From Caldifermentibacillus hisashii (lineage in GTDB: Bacteria > Bacillota > Bacilli > Bacillales > Caldibacillaceae), in assembly GCF_027568575.1 (NCBI RefSeq), contig NZ_JANUVP010000008.1: a stretch of 64,000 bases of DNA, one strand, 5' to 3'. Each line of letters begins with the position of its first letter. Within the stretch, counting starts at the first letter, position 1. Below the pieces are notes generated by a model, which was not told the DNA's origin, did no database searches, and saw only the letters and a program-made list of their open reading frames with translations. The position numbers were made by a program, and so were the translations under genes. Shown in pieces: positions 44,629 to 53,788 of the stretch.

Positions 44629-46344
44629 ATGAAATTGGAAACGTTATCAGCAGTAAAAGGGGAACACAATTTAAAAAATTATGAGGAAGCGTACCAAACC
44701 TTTAAATGGGAGGAAGCTGAACAATATTTTTCTTGGCATTCGACCGGGAAAGTAAATATTGCTTTTGAGACGATTGACCGTCATGCAGAGAGTTTTCGCA
44801 AAAACAAAGTGGCGCTTATTTACCGGGATGCGAGTCGATTAGAAAAATATACGTTTAAAGAAATGAAGGATTTTTCGAATAAAGCCGGAAATGTATTTAA
44901 AGATTACGGTGTTACAAAAGGGGATCGTGTATTTGTCTTCATGCCGCGCTCGCCGGAACTTTATTTTGCCTTCCTCGGAGCTATCAAATTAGGTGCAATC
45001 GTTGGGCCGTTATTCGAGGCATTCATGGAAGGAGCAGTAAGAGACCGCCTGTTAGACAGTAGTGCAAAATATTTAGTGACAACACCGGAATTATTACCGC
45101 GTGTACCGGTAGATGAATTGCCGGACTTGGAAACCATTTTTATCGTTGGTGAAAATGTTGAGGAAAACGATAAATATGTTGATTTTAATAAAAAATTGGC
45201 TGAGGCCAGTAAAAATTTGGAAATTGAATGGGTAGATCGTGAAGATGGTTACATACTTCATTATACATCCGGTTCAACAGGAAAACCAAAAGGCGTTTTG
45301 CATGTCCATAATGCCATGATTCAACAATATATGACTGCCTATTGGGTACTTGATTTGAAAGAGGACGATATTTATTGGTGCACGGCTGATCCCGGCTGGG
45401 TAACGGGAACTTCTTACGGTATATTTGGTCCTTGGCTAAACGGAGCAACGAATGTAGTTGTTGGGGGAAGGTTTAGTCCGGAAGCCTGGTATAAGACGAT
45501 TGAAGATTTCGGCGTAACCGTCTGGTATAGTGCGCCAACCTCTTTCAGGATGTTAATGGGTGCCGGCGATGAGGTCGTAAATAAGTTTGATTTAACTTCT
45601 TTACGTCATATTTTAAGTGTTGGTGAGCCGCTTAATCCGGAAGTTATTCGTTGGGGGTCAAAAGCATTCGGACATCGCATTCATGATACATGGTGGATGA
45701 CAGAAACGGGGGCCCATTTAATATGTAACTACCCTTGCATGGATATTCGCCCGGGCTCGATGGGGAAACCAGTACCGGGAGTGGTTGCTGCCATTGTTGA
45801 TGATCAAGGGAATGAATTACCACCGAATCAGATGGGGAACTTGGCCATTAAAATAGGTTGGCCGTCAATGATGCGGAAAATTTGGAATAATCCTGAAAAA
45901 TATGAGTCTTACTTCTTCCCGAATGGCTGGTATGTTTCCGGAGATTCAGCTTATATGGACGAAAACGGTTATTTCTGGTTCCAAGGCCGGGTTGACGATG
46001 TGATTAATACCTCGGGTGAGCGGGTCGGACCGTTTGAAGTTGAAAGTAAACTGGTTGAGCATCCTGCTGTACGGGAAGCCGGTGTCATCGGTATTCCGGA
46101 CCCTGTTCGCGGTGAAATTATTAAAGCGTTTATTTCATTGAGAGAAGGATACACACAATCGGATGAATTAAAAGAAGATATACGTCAATTTGTCAAAACC
46201 GGTCTTGCTGCTCATGCTGCACCGAGACAAATTGAGTTTGTTGATAAATTGCCGAAAACCCGAAGCGGAAAAATTATGAGAAGAGTACTGAAAGCTTGGG
46301 AATTGAACTTGCCAACAGGTGATCTCTCGACAATGGAAGATTAA
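44629..46344 (+). CDS. acsA: Acetyl-CoA synthetase
   Basis: Activates acetate to acetyl-CoA through acetyl-AMP. 571 residues, ANL superfamily. ATP loop YTSGSTGKPKGVLHVH (about 206-221), DTWWMTETGA (near 357), GWYVSGDSAYMDENGYFWFQGRVDD (near 430) and the acetylatable lysine in KTRSGKIMRRVL (about 540-551). RBS AAGGGGG. Divergent from acuA, which with acuC controls its activity post-translationally. Confidence 0.96.
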   Translation: MKLETLSAVKGEHNLKNYEEAYQTFKWEEAEQYFSWHSTGKVNIAFETIDRHAESFRKNKVALIYRDASRLEKYTFKEMKDFSNKAGNVFKDYGVTKGDRVFVFMPRSPELYFAFLGAIKLGAIVGPLFEAFMEGAVRDRLLDSSAKYLVTTPELLPRVPVDELPDLETIFIVGENVEENDKYVDFNKKLAEASKNLEIEWVDREDGYILHYTSGSTGKPKGVLHVHNAMIQQYMTAYWVLDLKEDDIYWCTADPGWVTGTSYGIFGPWLNGATNVVVGGRFSPEAWYKTIEDFGVTVWYSAPTSFRMLMGAGDEVVNKFDLTSLRHILSVGEPLNPEVIRWGSKAFGHRIHDTWWMTETGAHLICNYPCMDIRPGSMGKPVPGVVAAIVDDQGNELPPNQMGNLAIKIGWPSMMRKIWNNPEKYESYFFPNGWYVSGDSAYMDENGYFWFQGRVDDVINTSGERVGPFEVESKLVEHPAVREAGVIGIPDPVRGEIIKAFISLREGYTQSDELKEDIRQFVKTGLAAHAAPRQIEFVDKLPKTRSGKIMRRVLKAWELNLPTGDLSTMED

Positions 46345-46371
46345 TTATTGAGGTAATCAAAATTTGGAAAT

Positions 46372-46409
46372 GAAAAAACCCCGAGAATGCTAAGTTCTTG
46401 GGGTTTTTC
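46372..46409. terminator. Bidirectional terminator between acsA and the PBP gene
   Basis: AAACCCCGAGAA and TTCTTGGGGTTT form a 12-base stem with A run before and T run after, serving both convergent genes. Confidence 0.85.
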
Positions 46410-46414
46410 CGTTT

Positions 46415-49231
46415 TTACTGCACTGGGGAACCGCCCTGTACAGTTTCATCAATAAAATTGTCATCCGCAGAATCCTGTGTCGGCGTTGGACTGGTATTTC
46501 CAACTGTCACCACATTTGATAATGGCGACTCATTACCGGCAATGTCAACAGCTACTACAGCGTATTGACCGTTGCCCGGCAAATGATAAGCAAGCGATGA
46601 GCCGGCAATAATACTTGCGATTTTTTCGCCGCGTCCGCCATTTGTGACTCGATAAATTCGATAACCGACAATATCATTTTCGGGGTGTCTGTTCCAACTT
46701 ATCGTTGTACTGGATAATGATACCCCTAATGGATCAGGGATTTTCCCGTTTTCATTCATTCTTGCTGTCGAAACGAAAATGTTGGACCAATTTCCGGTAC
46801 TTGGAATCAGCTGATTGACATTTTTAAGATGTGGAGCTGTTTGTTTGACAAAATCCGGATTTAACATCAGCCCGGACTGGGTAAATTCGCTCGGTGTTGA
46901 ATCAAGTGCTACATATTTTTGACCACCAATGGTAACAAATCTCCCGTCAATTAAACTATCATCAACTTTTGTCGGTACATAATCAGCGATAAAATAATCC
47001 GATAATGTCAGACCTGCTTTCGAACACGCATTGGATGGAAGCAGACCGGATACACCGCAATAAGCTCTTTTAACGATTCCGCCAGGCATATTAAAGCGGT
47101 CTTTAACACCAATTACGTCCGGAGCCACATCATAGGCAGCGTTCATCAATTTTGCCCAAAGTGATAAATGTTTATTTCGGAACGCTTCCGGTATCGTCTT
47201 CGGTTGATCAAATCCGAACCAAATACCAGCAGTGAAATTAGGATTTAGCCCGACAAACCAAACATCTTCCGTGTCATTGGTCGTCCCCGTTTTCCCGGCA
47301 AGATCAGCAGAAAATTTAAGTTGCCTCGGCAATGCTCTGGCTGTACCACTTCGAACGACATCCCGCATCATATCAATTGTTAAATATGCGGCCTGTGGGG
47401 AAAATACTTCAACCGGTTCACTTTTATGTTCATAAACGACATTCCCGTCATTATCAACAATTTTTTCAATCATGTATGCATCAATAAATTTCCCGTCATT
47501 GGCAAATGCGGTATAGGCATTCGTATTTTCTTCCACGGTTACGCCATTTGTAATACCGCCGAGGGCAATGGCTAAATTGGTATGATCTGCTTTGGTTATC
47601 CGACTAATTCCTAGTTTTTCCAAGTATTGGACCGGATCATGCGAGATGATTTTTTGCATTAAATAAACAGCAGACACGTTATAGGAATGGGTTAATGCTG
47701 TTCTTGCCGAAGTTAGCCCATAATATCGCGGTGAAAAGTTGGTCGGCCATGGTTTTCCGGAATCACCTCTCAGACCGAGATCAACATCCGCTAAAACCGT
47801 TCCCGGAGCGGCAAGCCCCATATTGATAGCAGGACCGTATACGACCAATGGTTTCATGGTTGATCCGTTCGGACGAAATGCTTGTGTTGCGTGATTTAGA
47901 TTTTCCCGTTGATAATCAAGGCCGCCGACAAAGCTGATAATTTTTCCGGTTTTATTTTCGATTAGCATGGCGCCTACTTCAAGCGGCTCCTTCACTTGAA
48001 TGGTTTCATTTGTTTCAGGATCCTTTTTTTGTACCGTTTGGTATGGGACGGTCTCTTTATATTGATTCGTTATTTCCTGCCATTTGTCATAAATATCTTT
48101 ATTAATGGTTGTATAGATTTTATATCCGTTTTGACGAAGATCCCTTTCGGCAAGTGTATAATAACGGTTATATAAAACTTTACTATTATCGATATCTTCT
48201 TTTTTGTAACCGTCTTTTTTATAATAATTTCCCATTAACACTTCAATAGCTCTTCTTTCACTTTCCATAATCAAATATGGATATTGCTCGATAATTGAAT
48301 CTTGTGGAGGGATAAAATCTTTCACAATGTCATAGGTAGCCGCTTCATCATATTGTTCTTTCGTGATGTACCCCATTTCGAGCATGCGACTTAGCACAAC
48401 TTTTTGGCGTTTTAAGCCCGGCTCCAGTCCTTCTGCGCTTTTGAGTTCTCCTTTATTTGTAAAAGGAGTGTAGCCGTATGGACTTTGTGGGAGACCGGCG
48501 ATAAAAGCTGCTTGCGCCAGATTTAAGTCCTTTGCCGGGACACCAAAGATTCCTTTCGCTGCCGCCTGTATTCCGGCAATATTTTGTCCGGAAGAATTTC
48601 GCCCAAATGATGATGCGTTTAAATATGCTTCCAAAATTTCATCCTTATTGAAAAACTTCTCAACTCTTAAAGCAAGCAAGATTTCCTTCGCTTTTCTTTC
48701 AAACGAAACTTCATTCGTTAATATTTGGTTTTTCACCAGTTGCTGTGTTAATGTACTGCCGCCGGTTTGAACGGCTGAATTGGTGACTTCTTGATACAAT
48801 GCCCGTAGCACAGCTTTAGGAACAACACCGTTATGGGTCTTAAAATTTTGATCTTCCGTTGCAATGACAGCTTTTTTGACAAAATCAGATACGTCATCGA
48901 TCTTCACTTCTTCCCGGACAATATCCGACCGAAGATGCCCGAGAAAGACATCATTGGCAAAATATAATTCAGACGGTTCTTCATAATTATAGATATCTTT
49001 TTTTAATTCTTCATAAGACCGAGGATATTCATCTTTGACAAGGGAAGCGAAATATCCGGCACCAACCCCCAATCCTAATGAAACAGCGAGAATAAAACAT
49101 ATAATACCAATTAAAATCAGATTCCATACAACAGAATAGGTAATTCGAAAAATTTTTGCTGTTTTTGGATTGAATAACTTTTCTTTAATCGGTTTTAGTT
49201 GTTTGATCAATGTATTGAAATATTCCTTCAT
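46415..49231 (-). CDS. Class A penicillin-binding protein with fibronectin type III tail
   Basis: Bifunctional peptidoglycan polymerase, 938 residues. Cytoplasmic N-terminus, one membrane helix (about residues 35-60), glycosyltransferase domain (about 100-280; ATEDQNFKTHNG, GGSTLTQQLVKN, LNASSFGRNSSGIQAAA-like motifs), transpeptidase domain (about 380-720) with the active serine in STMK, SYN and KTGT motifs. A fibronectin III module follows (about 820-905; TTISWNRHPENDIVGYRIYRV), then an acidic tail. ATG 49231 has AGGAGGGG upstream; the frame is open beyond it but without family similarity. Which PBP1 paralogue this is cannot be decided; PBP1A/2c-like proteins are candidates. Confidence 0.9.
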   Translation of the reverse strand: MKEYFNTLIKQLKPIKEKLFNPKTAKIFRITYSVVWNLILIGIICFILAVSLGLGVGAGYFASLVKDEYPRSYEELKKDIYNYEEPSELYFANDVFLGHLRSDIVREEVKIDDVSDFVKKAVIATEDQNFKTHNGVVPKAVLRALYQEVTNSAVQTGGSTLTQQLVKNQILTNEVSFERKAKEILLALRVEKFFNKDEILEAYLNASSFGRNSSGQNIAGIQAAAKGIFGVPAKDLNLAQAAFIAGLPQSPYGYTPFTNKGELKSAEGLEPGLKRQKVVLSRMLEMGYITKEQYDEAATYDIVKDFIPPQDSIIEQYPYLIMESERRAIEVLMGNYYKKDGYKKEDIDNSKVLYNRYYTLAERDLRQNGYKIYTTINKDIYDKWQEITNQYKETVPYQTVQKKDPETNETIQVKEPLEVGAMLIENKTGKIISFVGGLDYQRENLNHATQAFRPNGSTMKPLVVYGPAINMGLAAPGTVLADVDLGLRGDSGKPWPTNFSPRYYGLTSARTALTHSYNVSAVYLMQKIISHDPVQYLEKLGISRITKADHTNLAIALGGITNGVTVEENTNAYTAFANDGKFIDAYMIEKIVDNDGNVVYEHKSEPVEVFSPQAAYLTIDMMRDVVRSGTARALPRQLKFSADLAGKTGTTNDTEDVWFVGLNPNFTAGIWFGFDQPKTIPEAFRNKHLSLWAKLMNAAYDVAPDVIGVKDRFNMPGGIVKRAYCGVSGLLPSNACSKAGLTLSDYFIADYVPTKVDDSLIDGRFVTIGGQKYVALDSTPSEFTQSGLMLNPDFVKQTAPHLKNVNQLIPSTGNWSNIFVSTARMNENGKIPDPLGVSLSSTTISWNRHPENDIVGYRIYRVTNGGRGEKIASIIAGSSLAYHLPGNGQYAVVAVDIAGNESPLSNVVTVGNTSPTPTQDSADDNFIDETVQGGSPVQ

Positions 49232-49399
49232 AGCACCCCTCCTGGAATCAAATCCATTATAGCATACCAATTTTCCGCTTACCTTTCTTTTTAACGAATT
49301 TTTCACATTTTGATTAAATGGCAACAACAAAGTTTGACATCTTTTGATGAATATGCTAAAAATATGGTAACAAAATGAATAATTAAGCAATGATGGGAA

Positions 49400-49625
49400 T
49401 TTAGTAGTTTTGCTATCCCTGTTTCGAGAGAACCGGTGGGTGGTGGAAACCGGTACAAATAGGAAAACGAATTACATCCCTGAGCATTCACTGTGAACAA
49501 GGTTTATGTGGCTCGTAGCAGTGAACGGTTGTCCGTTAGCAAAATGAGTGGAGGAAATTTTCCTCAAGTTGGGTGGTACCGCGATAGATTCGTCCCTTCG
49601 ATTGATTCGGAGGGATTTTTATTTT
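49400..49625 (+). ncRNA. Tyrosyl T-box riboswitch leader of tyrS
   Basis: The T-box core GGGTGGTACCGCG (49571-49583) is complete, followed by a terminator hairpin CGTCCCT/AGGGAT with T-rich tail (49590-49622). In stem I the sequence ACGAATTACATCCCTGAGC carries the specifier TAC (49473-49475), matching tRNA-Tyr. Uncharged tRNA-Tyr should favour antitermination and expression of tyrS. Confidence 0.95.
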
Positions 49626-49717
49626 GCCCAATTTTTTAAAAGGACAATAGGGAAAAAATTGTGATGTGAAATGAGAGTTTTCATTTTGCTTATTATTTTG
49701 GAAAAGGAGATTGAGTG

Positions 49718-50980
49718 ATGGACTTATTAGAGGATTTACAATACCGAGGGTTAATCAATCAGATTACAGATGAAGAAGGTTTAAAAAAATTATTAGCCGA
49801 AGAAAGTGTTAAATTGTACTGTGGATTTGACCCAACAGCAGACAGTTTGCATATTGGGCATTTGTTGCCGATTTTAATACTTCGTCGTTTTCAATTGGCT
49901 GGACATCAACCAATTGCGCTGGTCGGCGGAGCAACCGGATTAATCGGTGACCCGAGCGGTAAAAAAGCAGAACGGACACTGAATGCAAAAGAAACCGTGG
50001 AAAATTGGGTGGAAAGCATAAAAGGACAATTATCCCGTTTTCTTGATTTTGACAGCAAAGAGAACCCGGCCACCATGGCGAATAACTATGATTGGACAGG
50101 GAAGATGGATGTCATTACTTTTTTACGGGATGTTGGGAAAAATTTTGGATTAAACTACATGTTGGCAAAAGATACGGTTCAATCCCGTCTGGAAACCGGG
50201 ATTTCTTTTACTGAATTTAGTTACATGATTTTGCAGTCCCTTGATTTCTTAAAATTATATGAAACAGAAAACTGTCGTCTGCAAATCGGTGGGAGCGACC
50301 AATGGGGCAATATTACAGCCGGGCTTGAATTGATTCGGAAAACACATGAAGAGGCAAAAGCATTTGGATTGACGGTTCCACTTGTAACGAAAGCGGACGG
50401 AACAAAATTTGGGAAAACAGAGGGAAATGCAGTCTGGCTTGATCCGGAAAAAACAACACCATATGAATTTTATCAATTCTGGATTAATACCGATGACCGT
50501 GATGTTGTGAATTACTTAAAATACTTTACTTTCCTCTCCCATGAAGAAATTGAGGAATTGGCAAAAGCAACAGCGGAACAACCGGAAAAACGTCTTGCCC
50601 AAAAAGCGTTAGCGGAAGATGTAACAAAACTAGTCCATGGGGAAGCGGCATTGAAACAAGCAATTCGCATTTCCGAAGCGTTGTTCAGCGGAAATATTAA
50701 AGAATTAAACGGTGCCGAAATCGAACAAGGTTTTAAAGATGTTCCTTCATTTACAAATACGGAGGCAGAAGCCAACTTGGTTGAGTTACTCGTGGCGGCA
50801 AAAATTTCCCCATCGAAGCGGCAAGCCCGGGAAGATATTCAAAACGGTGCGATCTACATTAATGGTGACCGAGTAACTGATGTGCAGTATGTATTGGGTG
50901 ACTCGGACAAAATTGAAGGCAAATTTACGATTATTCGTAGAGGGAAGAAGAAATATTACTTGATTATTTCGGAAAGGTAA
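49718..50980 (+). CDS. tyrS: Tyrosyl-tRNA synthetase
   Basis: Class I synthetase, 420 residues. HIGH motif in GFDPTADSLHIGHLLPI (about residues 36-52), KMSKS-equivalent KFGKT in KADGTKFGKTEG (near 226), C-terminal S4 RNA-binding domain (SKRQAREDIQNGAIYINGDRV). ATG 49718 has AAAAGGAG; a GTG directly upstream (49715) is also possible. Controlled by the T-box leader. Confidence 0.97.
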   Translation: MDLLEDLQYRGLINQITDEEGLKKLLAEESVKLYCGFDPTADSLHIGHLLPILILRRFQLAGHQPIALVGGATGLIGDPSGKKAERTLNAKETVENWVESIKGQLSRFLDFDSKENPATMANNYDWTGKMDVITFLRDVGKNFGLNYMLAKDTVQSRLETGISFTEFSYMILQSLDFLKLYETENCRLQIGGSDQWGNITAGLELIRKTHEEAKAFGLTVPLVTKADGTKFGKTEGNAVWLDPEKTTPYEFYQFWINTDDRDVVNYLKYFTFLSHEEIEELAKATAEQPEKRLAQKALAEDVTKLVHGEAALKQAIRISEALFSGNIKELNGAEIEQGFKDVPSFTNTEAEANLVELLVAAKISPSKRQAREDIQNGAIYINGDRVTDVQYVLGDSDKIEGKFTIIRRGKKKYYLIISER

Positions 50981-50994
50981 GTAATTAAGCGTCA

Positions 50995-51027
50995 GGCCCA
51001 TGGATTGTTTATTCCATGGACCTTTTC
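50995..51027 (+). terminator. Terminator of tyrS
   Basis: GGCCCATGGA / TCCATGGACC stem with an 8-nt loop, followed by TTTTC. Confidence 0.8.
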
Positions 51028-51081
51028 ATATATGTTAGTAATGTGTAATTCCCAGTATTTCGGTTCGGTTTTTTGATGGTT

Positions 51082-51237
51082 TTGTCCAAAAGAGTGCGAT
51101 TGGGGTCCCTTCTAATGGACAATTTAGTTCGTGCTTCAACAAAAATTGTCCAATAGAATTGTTTTAATAGACATTTCTGTTTTGATTTCTAGGGATATTG
51201 TCCAAAAGAGCATGGTTCGAAATCTTCTTTGGACGAT
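51082..51237 (+). repeat. Three small hairpin repeats (TTGTCCA...TGGACAA) upstream of the nucleoside phosphorylase gene
   Basis: TTGTCC at 51082, 51146 and 51198; units 1 and 3 share TTGTCCAAAAGAG and a CTTCT(N)TGGAC closing arm, giving stems of about 7 bp. The middle copy is decayed. No gene is visible in 50981-51308. Confidence 0.6.
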
Positions 51238-51308
51238 CTTTACTTAATTTTTTCGAATAATGGGCAGCACCCAATGGAAGTCAAAGAATAAAAAGGAGGT
51301 AAAATCTT

Positions 51309-52064
51309 ATGGGATCATTGCAACCCCATATTCGACTTGGAAATGACTTAAATGTTACGTATGCAGTTTTGCCGGGAGATCCAAAGCGTGTTGAAAGAGT
51401 AATGGAGTTTCTTGATTCGCCGAAAGAATTAGCATTTAATCGGGAGTATCGCAGTGCCATTGGCTTTTATAAGGGTGTTAAAATTCTGGTGGTATCTACC
51501 GGTATCGGAGGCCCGTCACTGGGAATAGCGGTAGAGGAATTGAATAATATTGGCGTTACTGCACTTATTCGAATCGGCAGTTGCGGGGCATTACAACCGC
51601 ACTTGAAAATAGGTGACTTGGTCATTGCATCCGGAGCGGTCCGTAATGACGGAGCCTCATTAGCCTATATCGAAAAAGGTTACCCGGCCGTAAGCAATCC
51701 GGAACTATTGTTTTTTATAAAAATTGCAGCCGAACGTCTTCAAATTTCACATCATTTTGGTATTGTAAGAAGTCATGACAGCTTTTATACTGATAATGAG
51801 GGGAATATTGACAAATTTTGGTCAAAAAGAAATGTTTTGGCTTCAGATATGGAAACGGCTCCTTTACTGGTGATTTCTGCCCTTAGGAATCTGCAAGCTG
51901 CCTCCATCCTAAATGTGGTTGTTTCTGCATCAGGAGACTTACATGAAGGAATTAACGACTATGTTGACGGAGAAAGGAATGCCGAACAAGGAGAAAAAAA
52001 TGAGATTCTTCTTGCTTTAGAAACATTTGCTTTATTAGATAAGGTGAAGAATGAAAGAGATTGA
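51309..52064 (+). CDS. Nucleoside phosphorylase (uridine phosphorylase-like)
   Basis: 251-residue enzyme of the PNP/UDP family, which splits nucleosides with phosphate to free base and (deoxy)ribose-1-phosphate. Motifs: GDPKRVERVMEFLD (phosphate-binding GDPxR, about residues 22-35), STGIGGPSLGIAVEEL, IRIGSCGALQP, and SDMETAPLLV near 180. Length and overall pattern favour uridine phosphorylase; the substrate is not proven. RBS AAAAGGAGG. It heads a group with an ECF transporter, suggesting uptake and salvage of a nucleoside. Confidence 0.85.
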   Translation: MGSLQPHIRLGNDLNVTYAVLPGDPKRVERVMEFLDSPKELAFNREYRSAIGFYKGVKILVVSTGIGGPSLGIAVEELNNIGVTALIRIGSCGALQPHLKIGDLVIASGAVRNDGASLAYIEKGYPAVSNPELLFFIKIAAERLQISHHFGIVRSHDSFYTDNEGNIDKFWSKRNVLASDMETAPLLVISALRNLQAASILNVVVSASGDLHEGINDYVDGERNAEQGEKNEILLALETFALLDKVKNERD

Positions 52065-52217
52065 CGCCTGGAAAAAAATTCATGCTATCAAGCTTATGGA
52101 GGTGATGCGTTTGAATTAGAAGTATGGTATTTTTATAATTTTCTAAAAAATTTCAAAAGGTCCATTTTATCAAAAACTGGACAAAGGGCACTTGAAAAAG
52201 GAAGGAGTGTTTTGAAA

Positions 52218-52820
52218 ATGAAAACGAAAAGCATGTGGTCATTTCGCTTATCTACGGCGGCACTTGTATTAATTCCAATTGCAATTGGAATCAACTACAT
52301 TGGGAAGACAATTGCGGCCGGGTTAAAACTCCCTTTATGGCTCGATTCATTAGGAACGATTTTATCAAGTATGTTGGCTGGACCGATTGTCGGTGGGTTA
52401 TCAGGCATTATCAATAATATTATTTATGGAATTACACTTGACCCGGTATCAACCGTATACGCTATCACGAGCGGTGTGATCGGCATTGTCGTCGGTGCTT
52501 TAGCTTATAAAGGATGGGTAAATAATTTTGCCAAAGCGCTTTTGTTAGGACTGGTTGTCGGTGCAATAGCGGCAACAGTTTCAACACCATTAAATATGAT
52601 CTTTTGGGAAGGTCAAACAGGAAATGTATGGGGAGATGCGCTCTATGCCTATATTCTATCCCAAAACGGACCAATATGGTTGGCATCCTTCCTTGATAGT
52701 ATTGTGGTCGATTTGCCGGATAAATTAATTAGCGTACTGTTATGTTTCTTTATTTTTAAAGGATTACCGAAGAATGTAAAAAGATTATATCAAAACAATC
52801 AACGCTTTGAAGAATTGTAA
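52218..52820 (+). CDS. ECF transporter substrate-binding (S) component
   Basis: 200-residue membrane protein with about six helices. MWSFRLSTAALVLIPIAIGINYIGKTIAAGLKLPLWLDSLGTILSSMLAGPIVGG is typical of S components, and the neighbours encode EcfT and both EcfA subunits. It does not match RibU, ThiT, BioY or CbiM in the motifs I know. The adjacent nucleoside phosphorylase suggests a nucleoside or base substrate (inference). ATG 52218 follows AAGGAG by about 10 nt; an in-frame TTG at 52212 is closer. The gap 52065-52217 has no gene. Confidence 0.82.
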   Translation: MKTKSMWSFRLSTAALVLIPIAIGINYIGKTIAAGLKLPLWLDSLGTILSSMLAGPIVGGLSGIINNIIYGITLDPVSTVYAITSGVIGIVVGALAYKGWVNNFAKALLLGLVVGAIAATVSTPLNMIFWEGQTGNVWGDALYAYILSQNGPIWLASFLDSIVVDLPDKLISVLLCFFIFKGLPKNVKRLYQNNQRFEEL

Positions 52821-52922
52821 CTGTATTTGTTTTTGGGAAAAGGTGGAAGATACTGCTTTTTCCCTTTCCATATTCGGGGATTTTAAAAAGTACAAGTTGT
52901 ACCTTACAAAATGAGGTGAGCC

Positions 52923-52985
52923 ATGCTTTCTCATTCGCGCCCGAAGCTAGACAGAAAAAATATCCATCGTTTTTCAACCGTTTAA
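52923..52985 (+). CDS. Possible 20-codon small ORF between ecfS and ecfT
   Basis: ATG 52923 with GAGGTGA 5 nt upstream opens a frame MLSHSRPKLDRKNIHRFSTV and stops at 52985, 35 bp before ecfT. A short palindrome GTACAAGTTGTAC lies just before it (52890-52902). The good ribosome site is the only support; it could be a leader peptide or chance. Confidence 0.25.
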   Translation: MLSHSRPKLDRKNIHRFSTV

Positions 52986-53020
52986 TACGATAGAAATATC
53001 AAGAAGTTGGTGAATGGAAA

Positions 53021-53788
53021 ATGAAATCAATGACCCTTTACGTCAAGCAGGATTCCCCGATCCATGAGATTGATCCGATTACAAAGGTGATTTATGCACT
53101 TGTTGCAGCCTTATTACCTTATATTTTACCTTCCCATACAGTAGCTTTGACTGTATTGGCAATTAGTATAATGCTACTTGCCGTCGGAAAAGTATTCCGA
53201 AAGATTATTCCTTTAATCGGTCTCAGCTTATTTTTAATCGTTTCATTAGTTATCATCCAAGGTATTTTCCGACCGGATAATGTAACGCCGCTTTTTCATT
53301 TCGGACCAATCATTTTTTATAAAGAAGGTCTTTCCTATGGTTTGTTGTTAATGCTGCGGGTGATTAATTTACTCTGTGCATTCGGTATTTTGATTTTGAC
53401 AACAAAACCGGACGATCTGATTCAATCTTTCATCCAAAAAGGAATGTCACCGCGAATCGGATACGTAATCGGCTCTGTGCTTCAGTTAATACCTCAAATG
53501 AGTGCAACCATCGCAACGATTAAAGATGCCCAACGTTCACGCGGATTGGAAACAGAAGGAAGTTTATTGGTTCGTATCAAGGCTTTTTTACCTTTAATCG
53601 GACCTGTTATCATGAATTCATTAATCTCAACACGAGAACGCTCCATTGCTCTGGAAGTTCGCGGATTCAATGCTAAGCAAAAGAAAACTTTTTTACAAGA
53701 AGTCCATACATACAAATATGCAAAAGTGATACAAGCTGTTCTTATACTTATTTTCATTTTTGCTATCCTGTGGAGGATTTTCCTATGA
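53021..53788 (+). CDS. ecfT: ECF transporter transmembrane (T) component
   Basis: 255 residues, about five membrane helices, with the EcfT coupling motifs: AQRSRGLE (about 170) and RSIALEVRGFN (about 212), the two Arg-rich helices that dock on the EcfA pair. Its stop overlaps the start of the next ATPase gene by 4 bp. Confidence 0.9.
   Translation: MKSMTLYVKQDSPIHEIDPITKVIYALVAALLPYILPSHTVALTVLAISIMLLAVGKVFRKIIPLIGLSLFLIVSLVIIQGIFRPDNVTPLFHFGPIIFYKEGLSYGLLLMLRVINLLCAFGILILTTKPDDLIQSFIQKGMSPRIGYVIGSVLQLIPQMSATIATIKDAQRSRGLETEGSLLVRIKAFLPLIGPVIMNSLISTRERSIALEVRGFNAKQKKTFLQEVHTYKYAKVIQAVLILIFIFAILWRIFL

Noticed and set aside
49718..50980. Second T-box or riboswitch upstream of the nucleoside phosphorylase gene
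   Set aside because: The 50981-51308 region has no T-box core and no purine or other riboswitch core that I can recognise; only the TTGTCC hairpins are present.
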